From assembly GCA_020796225.1 (NCBI GenBank), contig CM036767.1, forward strand, positions 28,305,253-28,369,252: a stretch of 64,000 nt of DNA. The letters are read 5' to 3'. The stretch is from Arion vulgaris. Taxonomy: Eukaryota > Mollusca > Gastropoda > Stylommatophora > Arionidae. Shown here piece by piece: positions 13,901 to 28,900 of this stretch (its first letter is position 1; the number at the start of each line of letters is the position of its first letter). The position numbers and the translations under genes were made by a program. The notes below the pieces were generated by a model. It saw only the letters and a program-made list of their open reading frames with translations, made no database searches and was not told where the DNA came from.

Positions 13901-16900
13901 AGGCAAACCACTTCATTCTTTGTTTCTCAATGTAATTCAAGCAGGTTCTGTGCAACTTTCTTCTTATGCTGATGCTGGTGACTCACCAGAAAAGACAGAG
14001 TCACCAACATCAGCATAAGAAAGAAAGTTGGCACAGAACCTGCTGAATTACATTGAAACAAAGAATGAAGTGGTTAAGCCACTTAATAAGAATGCATCCA
14101 AACTCCACAGTATACAGAGTCTTCTACAACAGAACATCGGGAAAGAAGGGAAGAGGAAGACCACGGAAAAGATGGTTAGATGACGTAGCAGAATCCTATG
14201 AAAGAGCAAAAATAACAATCACACAAGCCACCAGAACAGTGCAAGACAAAAACAGAAAACCACGACACTGAGCAACAACCCAGTTGCAGTGTGACGACAA
14301 AGAAGAAGAAGATGAAGAATATATAAAATATGTATGAGGAAATGTATTCATGGAAAAAGGTTTTTAAAAAAAAAAACATTTTCATTTGATTGCCAAAAAA
14401 TGGAAAAAATTTGAATTCTTTTTCCATATGCTGATGCAGTATCAGAAAGGTTACATTATATAATATTTAAATCTGTAACGATGTTTTCACCATGAAGCAT
14501 TGATTTTGATATATTGTATACTTTTTATTTGTCTACTAGCATGTTTTATAGCTATAGTAATTTCAGAATTTCTTACTTGCAGTTTCCTCCATTTTTCCCT
14601 ACCACTTATTTACACATTGCAGTGCATTTTTGGCATGCAGTCTTATATTTTTCATGACCTTATGATTTTCTGATCTATAATTTTACAGGCAAAATGGATT
14701 GAGGATATATGCCAATACCTTTTATATTTTTTATATTTTTGGAATATTACTAACATTTTGTACTAAAAATTAATTTTCACGATAAGATGTATCAACAGTG
14801 AGATCAGTTCGAAAGTGTTTATTTACTTTGTTGAGAGCACAATCTTTCTACTTCATATAGGATTTTGCTTCCTAAAGTAGGACATTTTCCTTTGCATGTC
14901 AAGTCTTGATTTGATTTTTCTGCTTGTTAAAGTTCAAATTTTATATTTTTGCACAGAAACATTGTGATAGGATCCCTTGGCCATTACCAGACATTATAGC
15001 CTACCCATAGTATGGTGGAGAGGGTTCTCTATCCAATCCCTGAAAATATTCCTATTTATTTCAGTGTGGTAATCCCTACTATCTGTAGCCTTTTCTTGAA
15101 AAACATAATTGATAAGCTTATTCTTTCTGCTGCTTGCATGTTCTAGTGTAATGCATTCTACTTGGAATTTTCCTATTACTTTTTCATTGGCAGGGTGAGC
15201 ATTAGCTCAAAATTAATTTAAATAGACAATACTATAGCCTTCCACCCTTCGCTCAGGAAGCTGCCTCAAATATTTGCTCCTGACAACAACCAGTTCAGAT
15301 GCTGCGATAATGTATGGATTAGTGCACTCGCTTCTTGGGTGCTTGTTTCGGTTCAATTCCACAGTGGGAGTAGAATACTTTCTTACTATAACAGCTCTTA
15401 GTCTTTTACTTTACCACAGAATAGCTACAAACTTTGCTGAACTGACTTATTTACAGTTACTTACTTCAACCTGCTAGGCTCCTTAGCTCTTAGTAAATGG
15501 GCTTGGAACCCAAGTTTTTACTCTACATTTTCATGACACTATATAGATCCTTTCATACCAAGATGTATTTTGGTGAATACAGCTTTATTCCCATAAATTG
15601 CTTGACTAATTGCTTATTATAATAGTGATGTGGTCAACTCACACCGACTAAAATCACAAACTAATTTTTTACTTATGGTATGGTACAGTAGTCATGTGAA
15701 CTGGTCTGCATTTGCCAAGATTTTTCTTCTCTCCTGTTGTTTGGAGTTTACATTTTTTAGAGTGCTTCAGATCATCATGTCTATCATGTGTTTCACTATT
15801 TATATCTATCATCGCTAACCTCTGAGCTTCATCGGAAGTCTTATACTTTCCATTCATGGTTAATACCTTGTAATAGCTACTATTGATTATGTATACTTCT
15901 GATATATGCTAATGGTATTTTAGATTTACTTGGATCGATGCAATCGCCAAATTGACCAACTAGTAGAACTAGTTCGAGGAAAGCTAGAGAGTGGAACTAG
16001 AATAACTCTAGGAGCTCTTACTGTTCTTGATGTTCATGGTGAGTATTTTGCTATTATTTAAATTTTTTAAAATTACTTTTATTATTGTTTTTGGTTCATT
16101 TCAAATTTGTGTGAAGTTAAACATTTCCCTTGCTGTAATCTTCAGCAAGAACTATTTATAATGACGAAATGAAGCCTTCACAACTTGAAGTTTCAGAAGA
16201 ATTGGTTGTATTTAATGAACAGAGAAACAAACACAGATGTCCTGGACAAATTAGGGAAAAAAAGAACAAGTATTGAACGAGATTTTTAAAAACAAGGTAT
16301 TTCCAACTCATACACAATAAACTTGATAAAATCATGTTTGAAAGAAAGATGAAGGGCAAGATTGAGACGACGATATAAACGGTATGGTAGCATTAAGAAA
16401 CTGACAGCAAAAAGATTGGTATAGTGTACCATGATAGCAAGAGTCAAGAAGTATTGGAACAGAATAATGTAAGGACAAACATATTGATATGTACCATATG
16501 CCAGTGTTTCTTATTGTACTTTTTTTTAAAACTATCATCAAATTGTATTTGATAGACAGTGAAACAACAGCAAACACTTTTATTAATAAAAGAAGGAAAG
16601 CATAGCATTATGTTTTAGATATATCTAGGTTTTTCTTAGGCACACTTTATTTATTTATATTTAATGTTTTTTTAAAATTCTTTAACATCTTCTACAAAAT
16701 GATTTACAATTTGACACTGATGACTATGGCAAAAAATTTAATTTTGCGGTTACTGAATGATCTTTTACTATTTTGCATGTATTTTCTTAAATTATTTTGT
16801 CATTTAAGCTCGAGATGTTTTGGCCCATTTGGAAAAGAACAAAATCAGAATTCCCCAAGATTTCAATTGGTTGTCGCAGATGAGATACTACTACGACACT

Positions 16901-19900
16901 AAAGACATGACTGTGCACATGATCACAACAGAAATTGCCTATGGTTATGAATATCTAGGGAACTCACCACGTCTTGTCATCACACCTCTCACAGACAGAT
17001 GTTACAGGTAAATCTTATGCAGTAATCAGTCAGCATTGTATATTTTATGCAGTTTGTTTCTAAATGTAGTTCTGTATAATTACAAATGATAGAAAGTTTA
17101 TTTAGCTACCATCTACCTTGAACATTAGTATTTTACAACAGTAGTATTGTTGCACTTATATGAAATAACTGCTTGTACTGCTGCTAAAATTTAATACAAA
17201 AATATAAAGAACAGTTCAGGAAATCAAAGTAGCAGGACAAATAATATTTCAGCCAGTTGAGTCTTACTCTAAAGAAAAAGAAAAGATAGCCACTAAAAAA
17301 ATGGAAAGACAGAACAGAAAAACAAACATATATATAGAGATTATCTGAGAAACATATTTTACTTGTGGATGTTTCAAAAGTAGGTTGACTACTCAAAACT
17401 TTTCCAACTGGGAAGATCTTCAACTTTAGAGCAGAAGTTGTGGTACTCTGTCAGACACTATGAGTTTTTACAGTATTAGAACAGCATCTACTAACCAAGA
17501 TAGCATAATAATGTCTATATATTAAATGTTGTCTCTTGTATAAACTTCACTTTTTGTAGCTCACACAAAAGTCTGTGTAGTTTTTATAGTGTTTTTACTG
17601 GGACAGTGAGTTTGACTCAGTACATCATATTCTGGGCAGTCTTGAAGTATGTGCTCTGCAGTCTGGGTTGTCTGTTTACATGTACACATGACTGAATTGC
17701 CACTCTTGAATTTTGTGCACCTGTTGCTGCTGAGTCATTTGTGTCCTGTTCTGAGATGCGAAATGACAACATATTCTAATCTGCTCATATTTTGGTAGTT
17801 GTCTTCTGTTAGTATTGTTGGCTTTCTGATTTATTTAATTATCCTTTTCTTCTGATAATACATATCTCGCTCTCCAGCATCTTCCTTGACCAGTCAACCA
17901 GCTGTTTCATCTTAATTTTTGGTATTCCACACTGAGACGGTATCAACTGCATGATGATCTTGCACTGGTTCCACATTTCAGACAGTAGAACTTGTAGACC
18001 TGGCAATTTTCTAGACTGAAGTGTTTGTAGTGCTGATCTTGCATCTGTCAAAAATACCACAAGTTGTGGATCAAGATTGATGTTCAGAGTTTCTCAATTA
18101 CCACCTTGATTGCTTGGATGTCTGCATTATAGTTAGGACAGAATATCACCATTGATCATATCCATAATGTTGTTTGAGCATTCTATCTAGATTTCTGCTC
18201 CTCCATTCTTTACTGCATTTTTTGCGAACCTATTCATGTATACTGTATACCAGGACCCAGAGATCTTGTGGGTATCCTTCATTAAGGAGACTAAGAGTGA
18301 CTGCACTACTGTTGCATGCTGTTCTATTTGTCCTTGTTGAATATTCATTTCAGCCATGTATGGATATCACCCATAACTTGTGGTCCAGTTTCCTCTTTTA
18401 TAGGGGTTAATTCTGACAGAGTTTAAGATGATGTCAGCTTTTGATAGCTCTAAAGTTTGTATATAAAGTCATTGTGGTGCGGTGAATAAAACTGCACTTT
18501 TCATTCATTCCATTTCTAGATTTTGGAAACTGTTTTCTATGGATGATTTGACATACACAGAAACTTTTCTATCTGTGTCAGTATTTTAGATCTGGCCCAA
18601 TCCACCACCTTCAGAGGAATCATCAGACAAATCTGTTTATTCAAAGAGCAGGTTATGTCTGACATTTGAGATCTCTTCTGACTCAGGACTACTTACACAA
18701 GTGATTGCCCATGTGGAGATGGTATCCAGACCTCTGAACCCATGCTTCAGCCATAGTACATGCACATACTTCAGAACTACCCAGCTTACAATATCCATGA
18801 GGATGAATCTGGTTGGATAATACAGAGTTAAGACAAGATATCTGGTAGCTACCACAACCTGGAAAAGACAACGTACTTCACCCTGACAACCGACTTGAAG
18901 ATCTAGCAAGACCACAGATCTTACCACAGAAGTAGAAGATAAAACTAGCTGGTACATTTATATGTGTCTTATAGCTCTTGTAACAAGTATGATGGAACTG
19001 AACAATTACAAACTGAACATAGTGATAGAAGATGAAAGAGAACAGGTAGAAGAGATGGAAAGGGATAGAGTAATGAAAATTATTTTTTTGGTCATTCAGA
19101 TGTATTAATATTAATGTATTTTAAATTTTAGTGATTTCAGATATAGTGAGAGAAAGTGAAAAGAAAGGATTAAGCATGAATATAAAGAAAACAGAGGTTA
19201 TGGTTGTCTCCAAGAAACAGGAAACACCAATATGTAATATCAACATAAATAACACAGCACTGAAACAAGCCCATCGATTCAAGTACCTGGGAACACTCCT
19301 GACATCAGATGGCAGGTGTAAAACAGAGATTAGAAGTAGAATAGCTCAAGTGAAAGCAGCTTTTATGAAAATGAAAAACACACTATGCGTGAATTCACTA
19401 CCAATGACACTGCAAAAACGAATACTCCATTGCTATATTGATCCAATACTTCTGTATGGCAGCGAATCATGGACAATGAATAAACAATCAATATGATCAT
19501 TGGAAGCCACAGAGATGTGGCTTTACAGAAGAATGCTGAAAATTCCTTGGACAGCAAAGAAAACAAATGTGGAGGCTTTAAATCAGGCCTGCACACAAAG
19601 AAACCTTATCAAAAGAATAAGAATCCGACAATCAAGGTTCTTAGGGCATATAATGCGAAGAGAAGGTTTAGAACACTGGTAGCATTCAGGGAAAATTCAG
19701 GGAAGAAGAGATCGCGGAAGACAGAGGGAGAAGATGCTGGATGGCCTGACATCATGGTTGACGTCAGAACTGATTACATGCACCAAGCAGAGAGAGTTGT
19801 GGAGAGACATGATCGCCTACGCCAGCATGCATGGCACTTGAATGAATGAATTTCAGATTTTATGTGCAAACATTGTCTCAGTGTAAATTAATGGGGGATT

Positions 19901-22900
19901 CGGTAGTGTGGGGATCAAGAAGCTATTTTCGTTGTTTTCATGTTAATGTAAAATTTGTATAACCATTTTGAAAGATTATGACTTAGAAGAGTAGAAAAAT
20001 TAGTTTAAAAAATGTCAAAGCGTTGCCATGGAAACAATACAAAATGGCAGCGAAAAACAAAATTTCAAATCCCTAAGGCTCTGAATCTGATGAATGTAAA
20101 TGAATTATGTTTTCACTCTAAGGTGTGCAATTGTAATATCTAAAATATGACACATGATTTTTAGGATATATTAAATATTACATTTGTTATAAATTTTTGG
20201 GTAAAAATGTCCACAAAATTCGGTCAAAAAAAGCTGTTTTTAGGGGTGTGTTTACCAAAATTCATTAAAAATGTAATATTTAATATATCCTAAAAGCATG
20301 TGTAATATTTTAGATATTACAATTACTCACCTTAGAGTGAAAACAGAATTCATTTATATTTATTACTTTCAGAGCCTTAGGGTTTTGAAAGTTTGTATTT
20401 GGTGGCTATTTTTATTGTTTCCATGGCAACGCGTTGACATATTTTTGAAAACTAAACTTTTCTACTCTTTTAAGTCATAATATCTCAAAATTGCAATACA
20501 AATTCTACATTAACATGAAAATAACAAAACAAGTTTTCAGACCAGAGTCCCCCTTAACCAACGGGACTGCAGAGTCGATATATCGTTCAGAGTAATGTTC
20601 ATGATGTCGCACAACCGATATGTCGGCTTTTAGATATCTGTTCACGGAAACAAATGTATCTTCACAACCCCTTTACTGAAGTTAAAAATATCTTCAGAAA
20701 CGGAAAGTACATATATGTAGGTACATTACTATCTCCATTTAACAAAGATTTGAAAGAGGAAAAGCAGTGTATTATTGTGTTCAAGTCGAGACTTTTTTTT
20801 AAACGTTAATGATTCCGACGATGTTAACAGTGTAATCTTGAGTACTGTTAGAGCAAATTATAACTTGTGATAGTAATGAAAAAGAGTTAATTGATGGTAA
20901 TAATGACATTTGATTGTTTATGAAATGCAGTATCGATAGTTGTAAGTCTAATGTAATAATTGCATCTATAGAATGGGCGTTCCACATTCCATTTATTGAT
21001 GTGTCCGCACTAAAAAGTGAATATTATAAAATTACTGAACCTAATTAGATGAAACTTATGGCATATGTTCACCAGTGGATTATCTTCATTTAACTGCTAC
21101 TTTTGGAAACATCTATGAATATTAAGATGTAATACAAACCCGAGAGTAAAATATTTTTATGATTTTTGTTTTTTTTAAAATAGTCATGCTACAATAATCT
21201 AATTTTCTGAAACGTATATCACCTGATGTAAAATATTATTATATTAATGTATTCTACATCCAATTAGCAACAATTTAATATATATAATATATCCTATTTT
21301 AGAGAAACAGTACTAGAGTTATAAAGGTTTAAACTAATTGACATTGAATGTTAAATTTGAATCGCAAAACAAATGCGTCCAGAGTTAAAAATAATACAGA
21401 GCGAAAGGGTTAAGTGATTTAAAAGAGCCATGCATATTATATCAGTGGAATATTATCTAATTATGTAATATGTATCTTCAGAGGGCAACAGATTTAAGAT
21501 AAATTGAGTAGAAATAAGTTTTGTGACAATATTAGTTATATATGGAAGTCCAAAGTGTTCACATATTTGTTTAAAAATTATAATGACATAGGTCATCTTG
21601 AAATATTTACAGATAGTTTTCATTATGGACTGGAATACCAATCTTTTTTATTGTTTATAATTACTAATGTTATTAATTCGTTGCAGTATCTGCCATTGCC
21701 GCTATTGTGCATGATTTATTTATATAATCTGTCTGCAAAAAAGGGATGACACTGAAAAAAGTTATTAAGAAAATGAAGAATTTTTAAAGTACACATAAAT
21801 TAATTATGTGGCTGTCCTCAGAACACTTATGGGTGCCCTGAAATTGAACCTTGGTGGAGCCCTGAAGGCCAGCTGGCACTGGCAAGACAGAAACTAGTAA
21901 AGATTTGGCTAAAGCTGTGGCCAAACAGGTAATGTAAAAATGTAATTTAACATGTCAAGCTGTTAACTGTAAAGTTAAGCAAGTATTCGAATCATTAAAA
22001 CTATTTTTAAGTTTAGTTTAGTCGACAAGTTGCTAACACTGCACATTGATCCAATTAGCCCATAAGTGCTCAGTTCTCTTCCTCGGAATGTCTATGTGTG
22101 TGTGTCAAATAATAACAAATAATTTATTGTTTTTCTTTGGTTTCTGGCTTAGTGCCCTGGTATGACTACACCCATTTGATTTTATTTTCTTGCAGTCTGG
22201 TTAAGGCTGCAAATTCGCTCTCATTCCTTAAATGTTTTACACACCTTATCTCTTTTAGGGCATTCAGAATATCAGCCTGGGCCAATGTTCATTCACTTTT
22301 TACAGTAGTCATGCGGGGTGTTGGGTGAGAAGTTAGGGGTTAGTATCTCACGGAAAATGACAGCCATATCCTGGTCATGTCCATGGATAGTCATGATCCT
22401 ATTTGGTCCCCACTTCTCACCTAGCTCATGTTTGACTCCACGTGCCACACCCCAGGCAACAGTCTCGGCTGACTGGCTAAACAACATGAGTGGGCGGGAG
22501 TATTTCTGCTTAACTCTCCCACGTCCCCCCCATTTCCCCCTCTCCCATTTCCCCATACGTCCCTTTCCCACTTCCTTCCCAGTTGCAACAAGAGGTGATA
22601 AACACTGGCATTGCACTGAGCCAGATAGGGTCACACTGCTTGCAGGGACCCATGGTGAAGACGGACTCTGTGTGTTGGAAGGGAATAGCTGGATGGGTGG
22701 AGATGCACAAAACACCTATGCACATGACGTGACACGGCCATAGTGAATAGCCCAGAACCAGAGCTAGTGATAAAGGCCTGCAAACATGGTGCACCTATGA
22801 CTAGAGGGAATTGTGCGGCGGTGAACTGTGCTCCCCCCCAAGTTCGATCCAGTGACACCCTGATACCACATATCTGCCCGGAACTACCAGGGCCCCAGAT

Positions 22901-25900
22901 CAAGTAGAGATCTATGTCTGACAACCTCTTTGGGATGAAATTGTCGCAACATGACTCCAGTCATAATGCCAGTACAACATAAATATATTTGATACAAGCT
23001 CGGACATCGCCTCGGTCAACAAGGTCAGTGCCTGGAGTGAAGCCCTTGCTCCATGTGAAAAGTATGTAAAGGATTCATTAATATACTACAGATAAACATT
23101 TCAGGACTGCACAATAAAAAGATGGAGCTTGAAAGAACTCTACAACAGAGAAATGTCCACATTGTCCTTATACAAGAGACGATCTTACCTCAAAGAGGAG
23201 TTAACATCACTGGTTACATCCAATACAAATGCGAGTGCTACAGATGTCAAGGGCTCATGACACTGATAAGAAATGATGTGCAGGCAGAAGTCCACAACAG
23301 ACCACACAACAACATAGACACCCAGACCATCCAAGTGTGGTTTGATGGAGTGAGAAAAACTGTACATAACATCTATTGTCCACCAACCTGCACCTCTGAC
23401 CAGCCGTTCAAGGAACCCATGTACACCAGAACAATTATTGCAGGAGACTTTAATGCACACACACCAGCCCTAGGTTACAAAGATTACAACAAAAGAGGAA
23501 GAGACATTGAAGACCTGTGTAACTCATCCAATCTCACAGTAATGCAGAGCTCAGAAACCAAACCAACACTTCTACACAGAGCCCATGGTACGAATAGCAG
23601 ACCAGATCTTACCATAGTGTCAGCTGACATTATAGATGCAACAACTATCACTGTCTTGGATGATATAGGGAGTGACCATCTCCCATACTTATCCCTGTTA
23701 CCACCAAGCAACTCAGAAGCTCAGTGTATAGAAGCAGAAAGTTCTGGAATTTCAGAAAGCAGACTGGCGCTCTTCGAGAACCAGACCAACATAGGCATAG
23801 ACAAAATTGACCTCACTGGAAATATCGATATGCTTGCTAACATATGAATACTGAGTGAGAGGCCATTCCAAATGAAACATTGAAATATAAGCCGATGAAC
23901 AAAGATTAGAAAGCGTGATGATAAAGAAAAGCAAGGCAAGCTAAAGAACCTAATCAGTTAAAACAACATAATAGCGACAAAGTTCGCCTCCTAACTAAAG
24001 CAGCAAAGATGAAGTGCAAGACCATGTCAAATTTGATCTAAATAAAGATGCACAAGACATGGATCTGATAAACAAGACAGGCACTAGAAAGAAGAAAATA
24101 GACCATCAGAAAAATGAAACCATCAGATGCAAAAGCTGAAATATCAAACACTTGCTAACTTCTTACAATCAGATGATCGTATAATTAAAACCGAACACAA
24201 ATTAAAAAATAAATGCCTGCCCTGAAATAACATGAATTAACACCTCAAAGAAGTCATACAAGCTCAACGGTCACTAAATACCTGAATAATAAAAATACAA
24301 CGACTCAGTCAAATATCCGAGATATTCACAGAGATGGAAAGATGGCAAGAAATCGAGACAGATGTCAGAAGAAATGGTGATCTACAACTGTCACCATATA
24401 ACATCGATAACATGGCATCAACAAATGATAAACTGCATATTTATTCAACCTGCTATAGGCAAACATGCTGACTAAACACAAGAAAGAAAGATTACAACAT
24501 GTGAATGAGATGTCAGAGCTGTCAACTAAGAATGAGTGAAAGAATATCGGAATCTGCGTACTATACCATCATACAAAAGAAATTCATTCATTTGAAAGAA
24601 CCATATCACGCCTATAATAACGACTAGGCAAAAGGAGGCAAGAACAGATGGATGAAAACCGAGTCTGAAGCATATAAGCCTCATGGACAAGATAGAACTA
24701 ACTTCCTAAGTCAGTGTGTTAATAAGATAGTTCAGAAGCACAAGAAGAAAACAGCTGGATAAAGCCTTATGGAAAATCTTTAAAAATAACAAAATGCACC
24801 AGTAGCAAACATATGTGCATTTGAACAAGATTTTAGTCTATGTGAGATGGAAACCGCAATGAAAAAACTAAAACCTCGAAAAGCCCCAGGCCCAGATAAG
24901 ATTAAGAATGAAATGTTATGCCATATGGGCAAGAAGGTTAGGTTGATATTGCTATCCGCTATAAATAGAACTTGGAGAGAGGCCAAGATACCTGCTGCTT
25001 GGTGAACAGCCAATATCACTCCCATCCTCAAGAATGGGAAACCAGTAGACGACCCCCTAAGCTACATGCCCATCTCATTGACCTCATGTTTAGGAAACCT
25101 GGCGGAGAGAATGGTTAACTCTTTCCACGCCCATTTATTTCCTCAATTTTTAAGCAGTTAATTCAAGGAAGTAAAAAAAAAAAAAAAAAATTACGATCCC
25201 AACTACTTATCAATAAATAAACATATATATATTATTATATACTAAATTGAAGTAAACTGGACAACCTAACAGAATAAAAAGGTTAAAAAGTACTATAAGT
25301 AAAACAGAAGAAGTAAAACTAGAAAGACTTCTTATAAGGAAGCAACTCTATGGCGCAGTGTGCGGCTTAAAGCGTGCAACGGACTTCCGCCATGGCGCAG
25401 TGTGCGGCAAAGCGTGGAAAGAGTTAATAACCGACTTTATTGGTGGCTTGAAAAAAGCAGTCACTTGATAATACCCAGGCAGGGTTTAGAAGGGGCTGCA
25501 GAACAGAAGACCAACTCTTCAGACTTGTGCAGAATATAATTGATGGATTCCAGAATGAAAAGCACAGAACCGCGGTTTTCATTGATTTACAACAAGTATA
25601 TGACAGAGTCTGGAGAAAGGGACTCTTGATGAAGATGCTCAATATGGGGATCCATGGAAAGATGTTACAATGGATACAAGCTTTTCTCCAAAACAGGACT
25701 ATTGGAACATCTTTTAGTGAAACAATGTCCTCCAAGAGAACACTAGAGGAAGGCCTCCCACAGGGCTCTGCCATTAGCTGCACCCTTTTCCTCATCTTCA
25801 TCAATGAACTCCCATCCCTTCTAAACACACAGAAAGCTCTTTTTGCTGATGACCTTGTAATATGGACAAGTGAGAAATACCCTGTACTAACTGGGCTAAA

Positions 25901-28900
25901 CTTAATAGAACCTGTGCCATAATTTCAACATTATTGCAACCTATGGAAGCTTAAAGTCAATGAACAGAAAACTGTGTATACTACATTCTCCCGCAGCCCC
26001 AAAACAACGCAAAGAACCTTTCAGCTTACAATGAATGGAGCACTACTGAAAAAGAGGAAAACCGACTTACCTGGGAGTCAAATTAGACAAACAACTGAGG
26101 ATGACAGAACACATTAACAACATAAAAGAAAAAGCATCTAAAAGACTCAACATGATTAAAAGACTTGCTAGCACCACTTGGGATGCAGACAAGAGCACCC
26201 TTAGGCAACTATATCTTGGCTATGTAAGATCTACAATGGACAACTGCCTTCCTCTCCAAGCTATAGCAAGTGAGCACATCACAACATCCCTGGACAGAGT
26301 GCAGAATCAGGGTCTCAGGTTTATATGTGGGGAATGAGAACGACCCCAACTGCTGCTTGTGAAATCGACTCCAACATCGAACCACTAGATATTAGGAGAC
26401 GAAGGGCACTAATAGAAGCAGTCGAGCGATATAAAAGAATAGAAAAACCATCCCAACAGACAAACTATTGACAGGTGGAAATCCAATTAAAGAACAGCAA
26501 AAATCATTGCTGGAAGTTGAGAAAATCTCGAAGAACATTACCACCTCCCAACTGACAGGTAACCGATCACAAGATGCCCCGGCCCACCACCATGGCTAAA
26601 CATAAAGCAACCAGTAATTCAGAAATACCTCCTTGATAAAACTATAAACAAAGCAACACTTGCATCGATCTTAAAAAACCCGTGCACTGGAGATAATAGA
26701 CAGTTATCCAACTTCGCTATCCATGCCTACACTGATGGTTCAGCTTTCAAAGCCACTACTTACGCTTGCTGCGGCTTATACCTGAAATATCCAGATGGAA
26801 CTGCCTATAGTTACTGTGCCCCTTGTGGTAATATATGTTCCAACTATGAGGCAGAGATTATAGCCATAAAGACCGCTGTAGAACTAGTCCACCAGCAGTT
26901 TGAACTTGGAGAGAATATTGTCCAAGACATGATAGTATTCACTGACTCACAGTCCACACTACAAGCTTTAAAAGAACAGCAGAATCAGTCAAGCGAGATC
27001 CAGTCATTGGCATCAGTCATCCACAATCTGATTTCCTCCTTTGATATTAATGTCCTTCTACAGTGGATCCCTGGGCACACAAATATTCCAGGAAATGACA
27101 AGGCAGACCATCTGGCCAAACAGGGATCATCAAAACCACAAATAGACAAAGCTGTTAGCATACAAAGTATAAAACAGATTCTGAAAAACAACTCCAGAGA
27201 AGATTGGCTGAACCGATGGGCTATGGGGACGACTGGTCGGGACCAGTGTTGCCAATTTAGCACTTTTAGTGCTAGATCTAGCACTATTTTTGTGATCTAG
27301 CACTACAAATTTAGATCTAGCACCTAGCACCAAATCTAGCACTGAAAAATAAATTAGTTAGCACTTTTAGCACTTATTTTAGTTTGGTATATGAATCAGA
27401 AAATTGACAAAAAAAGATTTAACAAGCACAGAAAATTTATTACAACGAGATCCGGGTAATGAATTTCTCAGTGTGAGAACAATCTTCTGAGAGTTCGCGC
27501 GCTTGACTTAGAGTATAGCTGTAGCCTACCACAAATGGTGTACCTTGTTCAATCTTGTTTACTTGCCACCAGCTTCTGTATTTGCTCTCAGTTCATCAGT
27601 GACTGTTCTTAAGTGCTATAATCATTTCCAAACCAACGGAGGACTGTTCAAATCATAAAGAGAATTCCTCATTCAGCAATGAGTAAAGCAAAACCAACGT
27701 ATTCCAAAAGGAATGGTTAAAAGATCCTGCTTTTGCAAAGTGGCTACTTGAAGTACCAACTGATTCATCTAAAGCTCATTGCAAGTATTGTAGACAAGAA
27801 AGTAATTCATACATATCTTAATATGGTGTTACTAGACAAATGTAATGCAGATGCCATTGTAAATGCAGTCAAGAATGAATTAGATGAAAAGAAATTAAAC
27901 ATGAAAATCTTCATATTGGCACTGACAACGCCAGTGTCATGGTAGGGACAAATAACGGTGTTTTCAAGAAGTTGAAAGAAGGAATTCTTGGATTAATCTT
28001 ATTTAAATGGTATGCCACTCATACAATTATCAGTGTCCCATGCTTGTGCTGCATCATTGCCAATAAACTTAGAGTTTTAAGTAAGTGAGACTTATAAATG
28101 GTTTTCTAAGAGTTCACTGAGACAAATTTCTTACAGTCAACTTTACCAGAGCATTAATGATAAGGAACCACTGAAGATCTTAAATTCTTGTGCAACCAGG
28201 TGGTTAGCAATTGAACCAGCAATCGGCAGAATTTTAAGCCAATGGAATGAATTGCAGACTCATTTTCAATTAGCAAGTTCTAATGAAGAATGTTACATCG
28301 CCACTTTACTTTATGAAATGTATTGTGACCCTCAGAATGAGTTATTTATATTATTTTTGTATCCAATTCTAAAACATGTTCAAGAAGTGAACAAACTTTT
28401 GGAATCAAATACTGCTGATAAAACAAAATTGTTTTCTGATCTATCTCTTCTTATTACATCTATTGCTAACATGTTAGTACTGCGAACAAGCAACATTGAT
28501 CCTCTTGATCCTAACACTAACATTGAAGAATTTCTGGATCCAAATCCACAGCTGGGTTCTAGATTTGAGAAAAGACTTGGGGAATTGATAATTAGCCAAC
28601 AAATTCAATCTTCTCAAGTAACTCACATCCACAAAAGGGCACAAAACTTTTTGATTAGCCTGCAAAGAGCTGCATAATCGTCTGCCAGAAAACATTGATA
28701 TTTTGAAGAATATAAGCTTATTCTCAGTGCAAAATACATTGACACATTTTAAGAAAAATATTATTCCCTTTCTGGAATTATTTCACTTAAATGAAGAAAT
28801 GAAATCATCAATTGAGATTCAGTACAACATCCTACATTTAGTTAAATGGACTGCTATTGCAACCGCTGAGACATTTTGGTCTGAAGTTTTCAATTATACA

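Noticed and set aside
18637..18957. 106-codon minus-strand frame
   Set aside because: No domain, overlapping frames equally open, no splice or promoter context.
22293..22794. Overlapping open frames on both strands of a GC-richer segment
   Set aside because: No conserved motif; the position fits the untranslated leader of the LINE that follows.
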